From NCBI GenBank assembly GCA_025201345.1, contig JAIXMG010000008.1, positions 310,001-374,000 on the forward strand: a DNA stretch of 64,000 nt, written 5' to 3'. The notes under the pieces are model-generated. The model was not told the DNA's origin and did not search any database. It saw only the letters and a program-made list of their open reading frames with translations. This DNA comes from Thamnidium elegans (Eukaryota > Mucoromycota > Mucoromycetes > Mucorales > Mucoraceae). Position 1 is the stretch's first letter, and every line of letters begins with the position of its first letter. A program made the position numbers and the translations under genes. Shown piece after piece: positions 1 through 11,530 of this stretch.

Positions 1-22
1 TGAAACTAAATATTAAAAATAG

Positions 23-1176
23 GTCCCGACACAAATATCCCAAATCCTCGTCCGTCGTACCAAGTCAATAGAACTGCGATCGGTACAGATGCCGTTGCTA
101 TTTCTGCTGCTGCCTTAGCATCAGCCTCTTACTTATTTAAGAACAATTTAAACGATACAACTTACGCTGATCAACTCTTATCACAAGCTACTTCTTTATT
201 TAACTTGGCTGATACTGCTCAACCTAGAAACGTCTATGTCAACGCTGTACCTGCCATTGCTGAATACTATGCATGTAATAATTATACCAGTCAACTTACT
301 TTTGCTGCTCTTTGGATGTACAAAGCATCTGGAAACGAAACCTATCGTACTATGGCTTCAAACTATTTCGATCAATTTAATTTAGCAGCTGTTCCTACTG
401 GTATTATGGACTGGAGTGATCAAACCAATGCAGTCTATGTGTTGGGCGCTGAATTAGATCCTACCAATACCAAGTATGCCACTGCAGCTAAAAATGCGTT
501 GGATACTATCATCCAAACTAAAACTGGTTCCCCTTGCACTTTTACCAATGGTGGTATGTTATGGTGCGACGGGTTTAGTGATTCTAACTCAGTTGTACCC
601 GTTCAAGATACATCTTTATTAGCTTTGCTTTACAGCAAGATTGATAGCGATAAGGCTGATGCATATACTAAATTTGCTACTGATCAAATCAATTATTTGT
701 TGGGCAATAATTATATGTTGACACCTTATGTATGTGGTATTCATATGAATTCTCCTCGTAATCCTCACCATGCCGGTGCATCTGGTGGTACTGATATCGG
801 TAATATTGATTCTTCTCCTGCTGTTGAGAAATGGATTCTTTATGGTGCGTTAGTTGGTGGTCCTGATAAGAGCGATAAATTCTATGATATTCGTGATGAC
901 TATCAGCAAACTGAAGTAGCTCTTGATTATAATGCTCCGTTCCAAGGTTTAATGGCTCATATGATGAGTGTCGATGCTGCTGATCCACCGTATGTCACTA
1001 TCACTGAACCCAGACCTTACGTTGTGCGATCCAAGAAGATGGCTGGATGGCTTATTGCTGTTATTGTTATTGTTGTCTTGTTTGTTGTTGCGCTTACTTC
1101 TTATATCTGTTGGTGGAAACGTGGATGTGGTCTTTGTAACAAAAGAGGTGATTACGGAAAAACTGTTGCTGTATAA
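23..1176 (+). CDS. GH9 endoglucanase, membrane-anchored, 3' exon only
   Basis: This is the last exon of a glycoside hydrolase family 9 cellulase (endo-beta-1,4-glucanase). Its 5' part lies outside the window. The exon starts after an acceptor AG at 21-22; a CTAAA branch-like element lies a few bases before it. The frame runs 384 codons to the stop at 1174-1176. Family 9 signatures are visible: NPRPSYQVN near the exon start, a His-containing SPRNPHHAGASGG block, and the C-terminal GGPDKSDKFYDIRDDY...TEVALDYNAPFQG block, where family knowledge places an active-site Asp and the general-acid Glu. The DAGD motif with the catalytic base should be in the missing exons. After the catalytic fold comes a single strongly hydrophobic helix (LIAVIVIVVLFVVALTSYI) followed by a short basic, Cys-rich tail, so the enzyme is probably a type I membrane protein with an extracellular domain. 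Internal Met codons downstream are not starts. Confidence 0.9.
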
Positions 1177-1739
1177 GAAAAAAGTATATATATATATCTT
1201 ATGTACATGTACTTTTCTCTTTTCATTTTGTATAAAAAAAAAAGAATACATTTGTAAATTTTAAATAAATATTATATATTACTTTGGTAGAAAATTATCA
1301 TTAAAACTATCCCTTCATCGATATTTTTTTTTGCAGGGCGCCACATCATTTGATGTTTTATTGTTGCAAAAACAACAACAAAAACGCGGCTTGTACAGCT
1401 TGAAAAGGGGGGAAATCACCACAAGCTATTCTTATCATTTTGGAAGCGGGACCGGGAACTAAATTCCGGCTCAACGGGAGGAGTTTACCTTTGAAGTACT
1501 TTGAAGCTTGGTGAGCGCGCTTTTTGATTATATGTAAATGTATTTTTAGCGTCAGAAATGTTATTTTCTCAACAACAACAAAAAGGGGGTCTCTATCATC
1601 AGTTGCTTTTTAAGCCTCATACATTTACATACAAAACGTGCTTCAGAGTGTACATAGGGGTTTCTTATGTCAGTTTCCGTTCAAATATAATTTTTCAAAG
1701 GAAAGCATATAAACCCACTAGTATATTTTTAGAGAGAGG

Positions 1740-2065
1740 GTGCTTTCTGATAGACTACTCAAAAAAAAAACAAGAAGTACACAAGTGTTTAATCTCGCTT
1801 ATATCTCTCTTGAATTACCTGATAAACGTTATATATCCCACTATTATACCACTCACAGGAAACTACGGATTTTTTTAAGGGAATATATTATTAATCATCC
1901 CTCTTTTTATCTTGGACAACTTCGTGACCAAAATAAGTCTACATGCCAAGTAGTTAACTATTATTTTATTAAAAAGATAAATTGAGTACGATGCATCCAA
2001 AGAAGATTCAGTAGCAAGATTATCTGGATTTTTCTCCACTCATTTAAAAGCACATGGCTAAATAT
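1740..2065 (+). pseudogene. unrecognised coding remnant with a frame break
   Basis: From about 1775 a frame reads with normal amino-acid composition (LELPDKRYISHYYTTHRK, then HPSFYLGQLRDQNKST) and ends at a stop near 1985. Directly after it, another frame continues with EYDASKEDSVARLSGFFSTH and ends at about 2060. The two segments look like one coding sequence broken by a frameshift. I do not recognise the family. A short unrelated exon pair cannot be excluded. Confidence 0.3.
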
Positions 2066-2208
2066 ATTAAACTTTTTTTTTAAAAAAAAGAGTACTTATT
2101 TAATTCTTGCAAGTCTTTCAAATGTGGTATTTAACCTCTAGGTTGTGGTATATCGATGGCATTAATGTTAGCTCTGATTGGAAAACACATCATTGAACAA
2201 GTAATTGT

Positions 2209-2310
2209 TTAAAGAACTATGTTGGGATCATCGACATGTGTTAAAACATCCTCCATCGGATCGTAAACTTTTTCTCCTTCATTAAAAATGTTTTCCTGTC
2301 CATCTTCATA
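2209..2310 (-). pseudogene. short acidic coding-like segment
   Basis: On the minus strand a frame reads YEDGQENIFNEGEKVYDP and then EDVLTHVDDPNIVL before a stop at 2209-2211. The composition is protein-like, unlike the surrounding A/T runs, but there is no start codon and no convincing partner exon. It may be the last exon of a decayed gene. I do not recognise it. Confidence 0.22.
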
Positions 2311-2976
2311 AAAAAAAAGTATTCATTATTATGTTATATTTTATTAGAAAGAGAGAGGGGCAAAAACAGGTATAGAAGATATGCGACAATTAGTGATATA
2401 TTGCTATAAAATTCATTAAAAGTCTAAAATAAGATGGTTTTTAATAATTTGAAAAAGGATAGTTATTTTATATGAAAATGAGATTTGAATTCAATGATTG
2501 TGTTAAAGATAACCGCTTATAGATTATTGTGATTATTTGTGCATAAATAATCTGTGCCTGACGTTTGTGTAAAAGGGAAAATAGTGATTTTCCTGCTGTA
2601 CCACAAATAAATAAGTACTTTAATTATTACACAGATAAATAATTAAGTTTGTCAAATAAAATCCAAAGTACACCTTGAATAGTAATTAAAAGGTTAGATA
2701 TATAGCTGGTATATATCAATCACCATTTAAATTTCTAAATCAACCAGCTTCACTGTAACTAGGCAACACTACAAAAAAAGGTCACACAAAAAATGCTATA
2801 CGTCACACAAACTATGGCAACAAATCACGGGTATAAATTGACCCGGTTTTTTTTTTCCTTTTTTGTTTTTTTTCTCTTTTTTTTTTCTTCACAACTACAA
2901 AAGGTAACTGGCCAGATATTTACTAACTATTATTACAGTTTTTGGGACTCTGATCAAGTCTTTTTTCTGTAATAGT

Positions 2977-3222
2977 AGTGCTTATGGTACCATTTGCGTC
3001 TTGTAATCTTTTTTTTTGTGTGTTTGCAGTTTGACTCATCCGTGGTGGTTTTTTTCCGGAGAGGCAGGTTGTGGGTTTACATCCCCATTCCGCTTTCTCT
3101 TACCGCGGGGTGGGGATGTAAATTCACAAGTTGTCTCTTTTGGAAAAAAGCCCTGCAGATGGGTCAAATCTGTAAACCCTCAAAAAAAAAAATTGCATGG
3201 CGCAAATGGTACCATAAGCACT
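2977..3222. repeat. imperfect long foldback element (MITE-like)
   Basis: The left end AGTGCTTATGGTACCATTTG (2977-2996, continuing CG) is perfectly inverted at 3201-3222, giving 22-bp terminal arms. The homology continues inward imperfectly: poly-T, a GTTTGCAG/GTTTACAG block, GACTCATC/GACCCATC, TTTTTTCC, then TTTACATCCCCA against TGGGGATGTAAA at the centre. The whole 246 bp can fold into one long hairpin. No clear target-site duplication is visible at the ends. No protein is encoded. A miniature foldback transposon is the simplest explanation. Confidence 0.75.
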
Positions 3223-3398
3223 GGCTGGTAGAAAGTTGGAGTGATACGAGGAGAGAAGGAAAGTATTATAAAAACATTCTGCTGCAAATAAAAAAGAGTT
3301 GATTTCTAACTTTTTCTTATTTAGCAACCCAACCCAAAGGGCCAAAAAAAACCCCCCCTCTCCCCCCCCCTCCCAAAAAAAAAAAGCTATAAATAAAA

Positions 3399-3662
3399 AT
3401 GAGTGTCTTTAAAAAATGAGTGTCTTTAAAAAATGAGTGTCTTTAAAAAATGAGTGTCTTTAAAAAATGAGTGTCTTTAAAAAATGAGTGTCTTTAAAAA
3501 ATGAGTGTCTTTAAAAAATGAGTGTCTTTAAAAAATGAGTGTCTTTAAAAAATGAGTGTCTTTAAAAAATGAGTGTCTTTAAAAAATGAGTGTCTTTAAA
3601 AAATGAGTGTCTTTAAAAATGAGCGTCTTTAAAAATGAGCGTCTTTAAAAATGAGTGTCCTA
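3399..3662. repeat. 17-bp minisatellite, 13 copies plus three 16-bp variants
   Basis: The unit ATGAGTGTCTTTAAAAA recurs with an exact 17-bp period from 3399 to the 13th copy at 3603. Three 16-bp variants follow, starting at 3619, 3635 and 3651; the first two have GAGCG for GAGTG. The 17-bp copies are essentially identical, so the array is probably young and unstable. It sits in non-coding DNA. Confidence 0.95.
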
Positions 3663-3790
3663 AAAAGAGAATGAGAAAGCGTTTTAAAAAAGAATGTCTT
3701 AAAAAAAGAGAATGCATTATAAAAAAAAAAAAGAAGGCATTATAAAAAAGGGAAGGCATTATAAAAAAGAAAAGGCTTCTTAAAAAGGGA
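3663..3790. repeat. degenerate tandem repeat next to the minisatellite
   Basis: After the 17-bp array the sequence decays into related A-rich units. AAGGCATTATAAAAAAG-like units recur about every 17-20 bp between about 3711 and 3785 (ATGCATTATAAA, AAGGCATTATAAA, AAGGCATTATAAA, AAGGCTTCTTAAA). They look like older, diverged relatives of the same array. Confidence 0.6.
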
Positions 3791-4320
3791 AAGATAATGT
3801 CTGCCCTAATTCTCATTAAATGTAAACATTACCTTAATGTTTTTTTTTCTTCCTTTTAATAATCTATCCGCAACATTCTTAATAAAAACTTACTGTTATT
3901 TTTACAGTAAAATATAATATGTTTGGCTTATTTGGTTTAACATTTGGCATAATACTTGACAGTTATAATTATACAATGCGTACATGTAAATGAGATGCTG
4001 GATCTTCTCATTATATTATCTTTTATTTAATAAAAAATTATAAAGTGTACTTCTCTCGGATACGGCCTTATAGTTTATATTCTTTTAATTATATTTCTGT
4101 TATTATACTCTGTAATTGACAGTTGCATTTTCTTTGTACTACAACGACCCCTATTTTAAAACTCAAACAAATGCAAATACAATTCCTTTTACATCTTTCT
4201 TTCTTTTTTTTACTTTTACTTTTACTTTTCTTTTCATTTCTTTTCTTTTTTTTCTTAATCTTATACACCACTTGCGACACGTATTTTTATTTTATTTATG
4301 TATTTTGTTTTTTCTTTTGA

Positions 4321-4435
4321 TATTGAGCATGTAGCAACGAAATGTGCCATATTATCCAAGTCAGTTATAAAATCGTAGTAATAATAAAACACTCCAAAGG
4401 GACAAGAGCAAAATAATTGAAAGAGAGCAATTGCG
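4321..4435. repeat. dispersed repeat, copy A
   Basis: The segment GAGCATGTAGCAACG ... CAGTTATAAAA ... AACACTCCAAAGGG ... GCAAAATAATTG matches 49445-49560 (GAACATGTAGCCACA ... CAGTTGTAAAA ... AACACTCCTAAGGGG ... GCAAAATAATAG) at roughly 75% by eye, with indels. On the minus strand this copy reads FCSCPFGVFYYYYDFITDLD, so both copies may come from the 3' part of a mobile-element gene. Confidence 0.5.
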
Positions 4436-5901
4436 GCGTAATAATTATTGCGGTATTGCAACTTAAAAAATCGTTCACATAAGAAATCACTGCTAATTTT
4501 ACCAGCTATAACAAATAACGGTTCTTAAATTATTAAAAAACAGAAAAAGCTTTTTGGACCCAAGTTGTATAATACAAAATAGTTGTTTTAAATATATCTT
4601 TGATAAAAAAAAATTAAATACGTACTTTTTTGGTTTTTTTTTTCGTTTTTCATTTTTGGGGGTCAACCCCTTTGGTTTTTTGGCCAAAAATCACAGATGG
4701 TTTGCGATTTCTCTGGATCCACTTTGTCTTTTTGTATGGGCAAATCATTGACAATAAAGTACTTTTTTATACGCTTCTAATCCATCTTAATTTATATTTC
4801 TAATGCAAAAATTGAAAGAGTGATCACTGCTTAAAAATTACTTTTTTTGGGCAAAAAAAAAACCTTACTTTTTTTTATCACGTGCGCTCACCTATTTGCT
4901 TTATTTTCGTGATTACATCAAATTCAGTTTGCTACTACTATTATTAAATTTAACAAAGATTAAAGATCTTTAATAGCGAATTTTTATTCATTTATAAATA
5001 AAGTGCTACATCCAAAACTGAGAGAGTAATTACGTTTTTAATAAAACGCCAGCTTAACGTCCGCTTAGCTAAACCGTCAAGTAAAAAAAGGCCTTTAAAC
5101 AGTAATTACTCGTTCATTATCTTTAATAATAATGTGATTTTAAATGCATTAGAAGCGCCTGAAAGAGAATTATTTTTTCTATAAAGATAGATAAATTTGA
5201 TCCGTAGTAATCGCGAAAAAAAATCCGAAAAACAAAAGGGGGTTGACCCCTCCCCCCTCCCTATCACTCTTTAATAATTATAAAAAAAAGCGTCGTCTTT
5301 TTTTCCGCGCCAATTAACTTTAATCATCGCCTAAAGTCCATAGAAACAGTCTCGCTCTCTTCCAAGCAGTGAGCACATGGCAACTACGTTTTTATATATT
5401 ACTCGTGTCAACTCACTATTGCCAGATAAAGTCGTTTTTTATACCTTATTCAGTAGAAATTCTACTAAATAATACGTCATGAGTCTATTTATTCTGTATC
5501 CATTTTCTTTTTATTCAGTAGGCGAACGAACTAAAGAAGAAAAAAAAGTTATGTTCCATTTCAAGAGATTCAGTCTATTGTTACCATTGGGATTAGGCTT
5601 TTATGTATTAAGTGAAGTAATAGTATACATAAAAAGGAAATAAAAGAAAAAGTAAAAAAAAAAAAAAAGGATACTAAAAAAAGTCGCGTATTTCAAATAT
5701 CAAAAGTTCGTTTTTATTTTTTACTTTTTATCAAGCAAAATTACTAGTAATACTTTCATCATCAAGAATACTAAATTCCGAATAGCCCAATATGCTCTTC
5801 CTGTTGAATAGACTTAGTCCGCTCTTCAAGAGAGCGCTAAGATAATAAGAAAAAAATTAACCTTAATCCATTTACCTGCGCCTTACTCCTCAAACACATA
5901 T

Positions 5902-6602
5902 ATGAATAGCCCAGATGAATCCAGTTCGAGCCAATTATGGGAACCCTTTATTTCGTCTCGTTTGAATTCAATCGATAGTACTATTGAAGATGTTCCTGTT
6001 AAGAGCATAGTTAAAGCCCTCAAAAAATACTATAGTCACGTAACATCATTACCTTTTGGCCGTATAGTCCTAACAAATCTTGATATAACGTTGGCTATAC
6101 GATGTTGAATTGATAACAGAATTTACTCGTCTCTTTCTGATAGAAGAAAAAAAAAAGAAAGTCGTAGAGGGAACCGTTTTGTGATGTTTCATTCCTCATT
6201 TGTAGAGTAAGGTTTAAAACAATGTAAACATAAGGATTATTGTGAAACAAACATGGTTTGTAGGTTCCGTTGTATTATCTTTTCGAGATAATAGCTCCAG
6301 TAGTGAAAGCATATCGTTTCTTACACTTGTAGAAGTTATGAAGGAACATACAGTAAGTGAGTACGACAAAAATATTCCCGTCATAAAAATGAATAAATCC
6401 AAAAAAAAAGCAGCAGCTATAGGAAAATCCAACTTGTGCTTTCATTGATCCAAAATACGCGGTAATCAACATTAACGATATTGTGAGACAAGTTGGGCCC
6501 GTTCAATCTATCACTAGCTCTGTATATCATAGTGTCATCTCTCCTTATTTTGTCTTTAACAACAATTTCGCTGATACTGTTGGAAATATTATAAACTTGT
6601 AA
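5902..6602 (+). pseudogene. frameshifted gene remnant, family not recognised
   Basis: Three coding-like blocks lie in order on the plus strand. Block 1 (5902-6108) starts with an ATG and reads MNSPDESSSSQLWEPFISSR to a stop. Block 2 (about 6242-6432) reads MKQTWFVGSVVLSF and then EVMKEHTVSEYDKNIPVIK. Block 3 (about 6434-6602), in another frame, reads CAFIDPKYAVININDIVRQV and then GPVQSITSSVYHSVISPYFV to a TAA. Blocks 2 and 3 join smoothly if one base is lost or gained near 6433. The protein resembles lineage-specific ORFs that accompany transposons in Mucoromycota, but I cannot name it. The gap between blocks 1 and 2 contains stops and could be a decayed intron. Confidence 0.4.
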
Positions 6603-7276
6603 TTCCATTTCTGCCTGTAGATTTTTTTTTTAAAAAAAAAAAACGACTATTAAAGAAAATTTCGCTTGAAACATCAGCAAATCTCTCTTTTTCTAACCCC
6701 CTTGGCTGAAATTTTCGCCTTATTATTTCTGTTGGTGTTTTGTAATGGGTGTGTCAAAATATATATCGAAAGAAGATTATGTGTCATTTATTAATGTATA
6801 AATTGGCGGTTAATTTTTTTCTTATTGACATTATTCTTCTTTTAAAAAAGGGAAAGAAGGAAAATGATTATGGAGGATATACTCAAGACCTTGCTTCGTC
6901 TCATTAACAGTAGTCAGATTTTTGCCTCGCTCCTGTATTGGGCCGTCTACACCTAGTTAACACTTTAGTATTATAAGACTTCTATAAACATAATAATACT
7001 TACTACGGTTGTTTGTTTTCAGAAATATAATTAAAAAAAAAGAACGGAAACGAAAGCTTTTATTCTATTTTCAAAAAATGCTATGATTTATCAAAGTTTA
7101 GTATCAACTAAAAAAAAAAAAAGATTAAAAAGTGGCATCTCAGTATAGTTAATCAACTTAAAGTGTACAATTAGTAACTCTATACTTAAATGATTGGTAA
7201 AAAGAAAATCAATCGTTTATCTATATTTACTAAAACATATATATTTTTATTTAATTATTACTATTATATTATTATT
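6603..7276. other. intergenic, nothing identified
   Basis: AT-rich sequence between the remnant and the 3' end of the FCHo gene. It has A/T runs (about 6627-6650, 7028-7043, 7109-7122) but no coding-like frame. The FCHo 3' UTR and polyadenylation site should lie in about 7100-7276. Confidence 0.5.
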
Positions 7277-10217
7277 TTAAACTTCGGCAATATATTTGCC
7301 AACTTTTACAGACTTGCTGGTGCTTGTAATTCTAGCCCAAATAACCAAACCGTCATCGCCACAGTCCACGTTTAATTTACTCATCAAATAGTTCTTTAAT
7401 TCAAAACGAACAGCAATGGGTTGCGCAGTAGCTTCTTCAAGTGTAGTAAATTGTGCTTTAATCACTGCTTCACTATCGTCCTCAATATCTCCAATGTTCC
7501 ATTTGATTCTCTTTTGGGATAACATGAGTTCTCCTGCAGGAATACTGAGTGCGTTTTGTACGTTACCCGTGATGGATGTAACAAACACAACATTTTCCAA
7601 TGTAGGCAAATCACTGTGTTTATGATACTTCACCAGTAATCTACTCTTTTCGGTATCGCATTTCCACATTGGTTTAACAGTTAAAGGTAAATGATCCGCT
7701 GCTAATTTGACTTGATATCTTACACACACAACCGATTGACCAGAAGACAATAATTGAGTGTTCATCATAAATGTGTCCTGTTCGTATCCATCTAATAAGC
7801 TAACAAATTCTGTTGCATCAACCTTGTCTAATTTGGTTGGATGATTGATTTGGAAACAAATGGGTGTGGCGCTCTCGTTAGGTCCCTTATATTGAATACT
7901 CACTTCACCCCAAATGACAGATTTTTCTGCTTTGCCTCCTTTAGAGATGACATGGACTGTTTCGGTAATATGAACATCGATAGATGGTAACTCCTCTGAA
8001 AAATGGTTAGGTTCAGGTTCCTCTATAATCTTGTCTTGACTCATTTCAAATGGGTTGGCAAAGGGCGAAGCTGCGGGTGATACTGCTGGTGATTGTCCTT
8101 CTATTTTGGGAAGCATTTGGTCCTGTTCAACAACAGAGTATAATTGTGTTGCACGCATTCTAATAAACATTTCTTTTTAGTCGCAGTTAAACTTTTTTCT
8201 TTTTTTTTAAAAAAAAACATACTCTCTACGTCCACGAAGTCTTCTAGGTGCAGGTGCGCCTACAGAATTTTTCTATATAACAGCATGAGCCTATATATCT
8301 TTTATCTCCGCGTGTGTGTGTTTTACCTCTTTTAACAAAGTGGCAACTCGAGTAAGAGCAACAGCAGATTGTGAAGCATCTTCTTCACTTAAAACTTCAT
8401 TCTTAATGTCTACACGAATACGTGGGCTACCAAATAAACTAACACACAAACATATAAGTACCTGAAACTTATTTTCGCTCATAGTCAAAAATTACCTTCC
8501 ACTGTCAGATCCGACATCATCAGGTTCCAATAAAGATTCACTCTTTGCAGTGATAGCGTCTAAAGGCCATGTTGAACGATCAGGAGGAGGAATAGAGAAT
8601 CCTTCAGAATCTATAACAATAAGAGGCTACATAATTATACATATATTAGTTTTCTCTTCTTCTTCGTGGATGCTTAAAAAAAATATACGTACAGCAGGTT
8701 GAGGTGTTAATGCACTAGCGATACTACCAGTAAAACTAGTTGCCTTCTTGAGCGAAGGAGGTTCCAAAGAAGTAGGTGAACTTGGTGTAGTGGTAATATC
8801 AATAAAATTGTTGCTACTATTTGATTTACCCATACCCATTTCGTTATTTTGGTGATCAACAGTACTATGTGTATGAATTGAATGGAGACTTTCAACAAAA
8901 CTTCCCGCATTACTAAAACTACGTTGACGGGATCCATTCTTTTCTATAGGTGCATGTCCTGCAGTATCTGATTTAGGCTTACGTCTCATAGAAACAAGTG
9001 ATTGAAAGACTAGATGGATAAAACAGTTTAGGATAATCCAATATATAATTACTATATATCATCCCTCTTTTTTTTTAAAAAATATTTCTTACATCGTTTC
9101 TTTTCTTTTTTAACCGAAGGTGTAGCATTCTTTAAGCTGGAATCGGAAATAGATGGTTCAGGAACAATATTATCCAAACTAAGTAAATCCTGTGGCATTG
9201 GTTGAACAGGTTGTTGAGTATGATGTTGAGCTTGTTGTTGACTTGATTGTTGTACTGGTTGTTGCATCGAGTGTTCAAGTGGTTGATTATGTTGTGCTGA
9301 CGCACAAAATGCAGCGATTTCGTCATCTACATTCATATGCTCTACAGCTATCACTGTATTTGTTGTCATCTAGATATTTATATGTTATTATATAACGCAC
9401 AATGATATCTTTTTTATTGTTTACCTCTATAATCTTACTAGCGTGTGTATGTTGAAGAGACTCGAATATTCCAGCAACGGATTTAATAGTATTCCATCTA
9501 CCTTCATCAACAAGTTGATGTTTTTGAAAGTAATCAGGTGCCATTTGTTTCCACTCAGCTAATTTTTGTTCTTGTTGTTTCATATAATCCGCAGCCTTAG
9601 CCTCACCTTTTGCAGATTTCTTGTGCTATTCCTTTAATATAAGTAACAAACTTATATTACACATATTATTATCTAAATTACCTTTTGGATCTTAATGTCT
9701 AAATCATCATAATCGCGAGCTATTCTTTGAATATGATCCTCCATCTTTTGAATATCTTGGTATTCCTTACTGGATTGAATACACGATCTTAAAGGATGTT
9801 CAATATTTTCAGTGATATCAGTTGAAAATTCAGTATGAATTGAAACTGCTCGAGAAAGTTCAACTTGAAGTAGTTCCCATAAGGGTAAAAAGGTTCTATT
9901 GATCGAGAACAGTCAGTTTTTTTTTTTTAAATAAAAAAATTCAAAGCAATAATTTCTTTCTTTTTACCCTAATGCAGTTTTGTTACTGATATAATTTTTT
10001 TTTGTTAATTTTGCAATGCTTTTGGCATAAGTATCCTCAATTAGTGCACTATGACGTTATATTTTAGTTACAGGATGATTATAATATAAAGGGTTTATAT
10101 TTTACCGGTCTCTGAAGTATTCTGCCAATTCATCATTTAACTTTATGGCAGATACAAGACGTGAATGCGGGGAATTAATCCCGTTCCTGGGGCGTTCAGT
10201 CTATTTTCAAACAGAAA

Positions 10218-10249
<32 letters not shown>

Positions 10250-10335
10250 AAAAAAGTTAATTTCTCATCATTGCCGAACAAATAAATCTCGTTTACAATA
10301 AACGTATCGACATATAAACTTGTTTCTGTTGTCAT
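7277..10335 (-). CDS. FCHo/Syp1-type endocytic adaptor (F-BAR + muHD), 11 exons
   Basis: A 799-residue protein of the FCHo1/2-Syp1 family, which marks and shapes clathrin endocytic sites by binding PI(4,5)P2 membranes and cargo or adaptors. Exons (minus, in order): 10297-10335, 10106-10200, 9968-10048, 9682-9895, 9425-9625, 9093-9369, 8693-9009, 8496-8626, 8327-8438, 8223-8272, 7277-8159; phases are consistent and the total is 2400 nt. Exons 1-5 give an F-BAR domain (about residues 1-250: TERPRNG, NDELAEYFRDRALIEDTYAK, LWELLQVELS, HTHASKIIE). Exons 6-7 give a Gln-, Ser- and Pro-rich linker. Exon 8 has the VIDSEGFSIPPPDRSTWPLD motif and exon 10 APAPRRLRGRRE. The last exon carries the mu-homology domain (about 555-799: ETVHVISKGG to the C terminus). 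The ATG at 10335 was chosen because upstream in-frame sequence is low-complexity Phe/Ser. Confidence 0.9.
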
Positions 10336-10968
10336 TTTCAAGATGAAACTAAAAAAAAAGAGTGGAGATATATAATAAGCTTTTCCTTTTTTTTTTATAT
10401 AAAAAAAAAGAGAGAAAGAGAAAAAGAAAAGAAGGAGGGAATGAATGGAATGGGAGAAAGAAAATAAAAAAAAAGAAAAAGAAAACAAACCAGTAGAAAA
10501 TAAATTAAGTTATTTTTAACCTCCAAAATTTACTCGTAATTTTCCTCTTTTTTTTTTATATATATATATCATCCTATACTACGTAGTTTCCTAGTCGACA
10601 CATTTTTTTTTTTTCAACCTTGAAAAAAGCATATTATACGTCAAATGATATGTACTAAATAAAGCTTTTCTAGACATAGACTACACTATAGGATTTATAT
10701 CGTGTAGTACAGAACTATAACGTCTATCAAAGAAGTGTCGTGTACTACATATATCCATATAACAACGTTTATCAGTTCGAGACTCTAGAACTGTAGATAT
10801 TGGCCCGCATTTTTTTTTTTTTTTTTTTTAGAAAAAATAATCTATACAGGTTACTTGCTCTATACAGTGTGGCTGGTAATTTTTGTTCGTTTTAATTATA
10901 AGAGATCTGAAACTACTTTATTGTTATTATTAAACACAGTTATGGTAAAAGTCTGATGATAATAATAG

Positions 10969-11205
10969 CTATAATTGTTCCTCTTTGTAATCTTTCAAAA
11001 GCAAAACATTTGATAAAAATGAATCCTCTTTCTTTCTCTTTTTTGGAATGAAGATAAGTGATATCAGTTGGTTTTCTACTTCAAGCGTCATCATGTTGCT
11101 AATAACTTTTGGCGCAGTCAGCAAGTAAGGCTCTTCCCCTTCACAGTTAACGTAAACCACAGGTTTCCAGTCCCTAGTACGGTACTGCAGTCGGGTGGAG
11201 CGCAT
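10969..11205 (-). pseudogene. small unrecognised ORF, probable remnant
   Basis: A 78-codon frame with ordinary composition (RTRDWKPVVYVNCEGEEPYL, ENQLISLIFIPKKRKKEDSF) ends at 10969. In-frame codons continue a little upstream (ITALAKNAQ) to a stop, so the ATG at 11205 may not be the original start. It lies next to the transposon-like terminus at 11381-11428. No family is recognised. A genuine small protein is possible but unproven. Confidence 0.25.
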
Positions 11206-11380
11206 CTGAGCATTTTTAGCAAGTGCTGTTATGGACGGAGGTTATTTTGAGCTGTATCTATTTGTATCAGTTCCCTAAATCTGTACTTCTAAATTTATTC
11301 ACGGATCGAATAAAGATATTACGATGCATTTCAGACGTTTAAGACAAGACAAACGATAATGTCTTAAATACATAAGTCTA

Positions 11381-11428
11381 CCCTTAAATAGAACATCCTT
11401 AAATAGAGCTGCTACTGTAACAGGGAAC
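11381..11428. repeat. transposon-like terminus, copy A
   Basis: The sequence CCTTAAATAGAGCTGCTACTGTA (split as CCTTAAATAGAGC + TGCTACTGTA, ending about 11428) matches the segment ending about 39326 (CCCTTAAATAGAGC + CGCTACTGTA). In this copy the CCTTAAATAGA core is duplicated (11381-11391 and 11397-11407). Read on the minus strand both start TACAGTAGC, which fits the end of a DNA transposon or MITE flanked by a TA target. No matching opposite end is visible nearby. Confidence 0.5.
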
Positions 11429-11530
11429 CACTTCATAGTTATAGCATTTAAACAATACCTTACACTCGCACAGATTGACACATTAAAAAAAAGTAGAGCG
11501 AGTTTAAAAGGCAGATTGAATATTATTATT

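Larger units (their letters stand above)
1177..5901. other. gene-poor degenerate region
   Basis: There is no intact gene between the GH9 gene and the remnant at 5902. The stretch holds the GH9 3' flank, two short coding-like remnants (1740-2065 plus, 2209-2310 minus), a foldback element (2977-3222), C-rich and A-rich runs (about 3345-3385), a 17-bp minisatellite (3399-3662) with degenerate extensions to about 3790, and one copy of a dispersed repeat (about 4321-4435) that recurs near 49445. From 4500 to 5900 I see only AT-rich sequence with short inverted repeats, for example around 5450-5470. Confidence 0.7.
10336..11530. other. intergenic: FCHo 5' flank and element debris
   Basis: A-rich and T-rich tracts occupy 10336-10620. 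A short inverted pair TGTAGTACA / TGTACTACA lies near 10714 and 10740. A minus-strand frame at 10969-11205 reads MRSTRLQYRTRDWKPVVYVN and then GEEPYLLTAPKVISNM; it is coding-like but unrecognised and lacks flanking exons. A transposon-like terminus lies at about 11381-11428. The rest is the arrestin 3' flank. Confidence 0.5.

Noticed and set aside
3399..3662. CRISPR-like array
   Set aside because: Units are contiguous 17-bp repeats with no spacers, in a eukaryotic genome; it is a minisatellite.
10336..10488. Upstream N-terminal extension of the FCHo gene
   Set aside because: The in-frame extension is almost only Phe, Ser and Leu from A/G-rich DNA; the family starts close to the chosen Met.
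10770..10790. tRNA B-box-like GTTCGAGACTC
   Set aside because: No matching A box or cloverleaf can be drawn around it.
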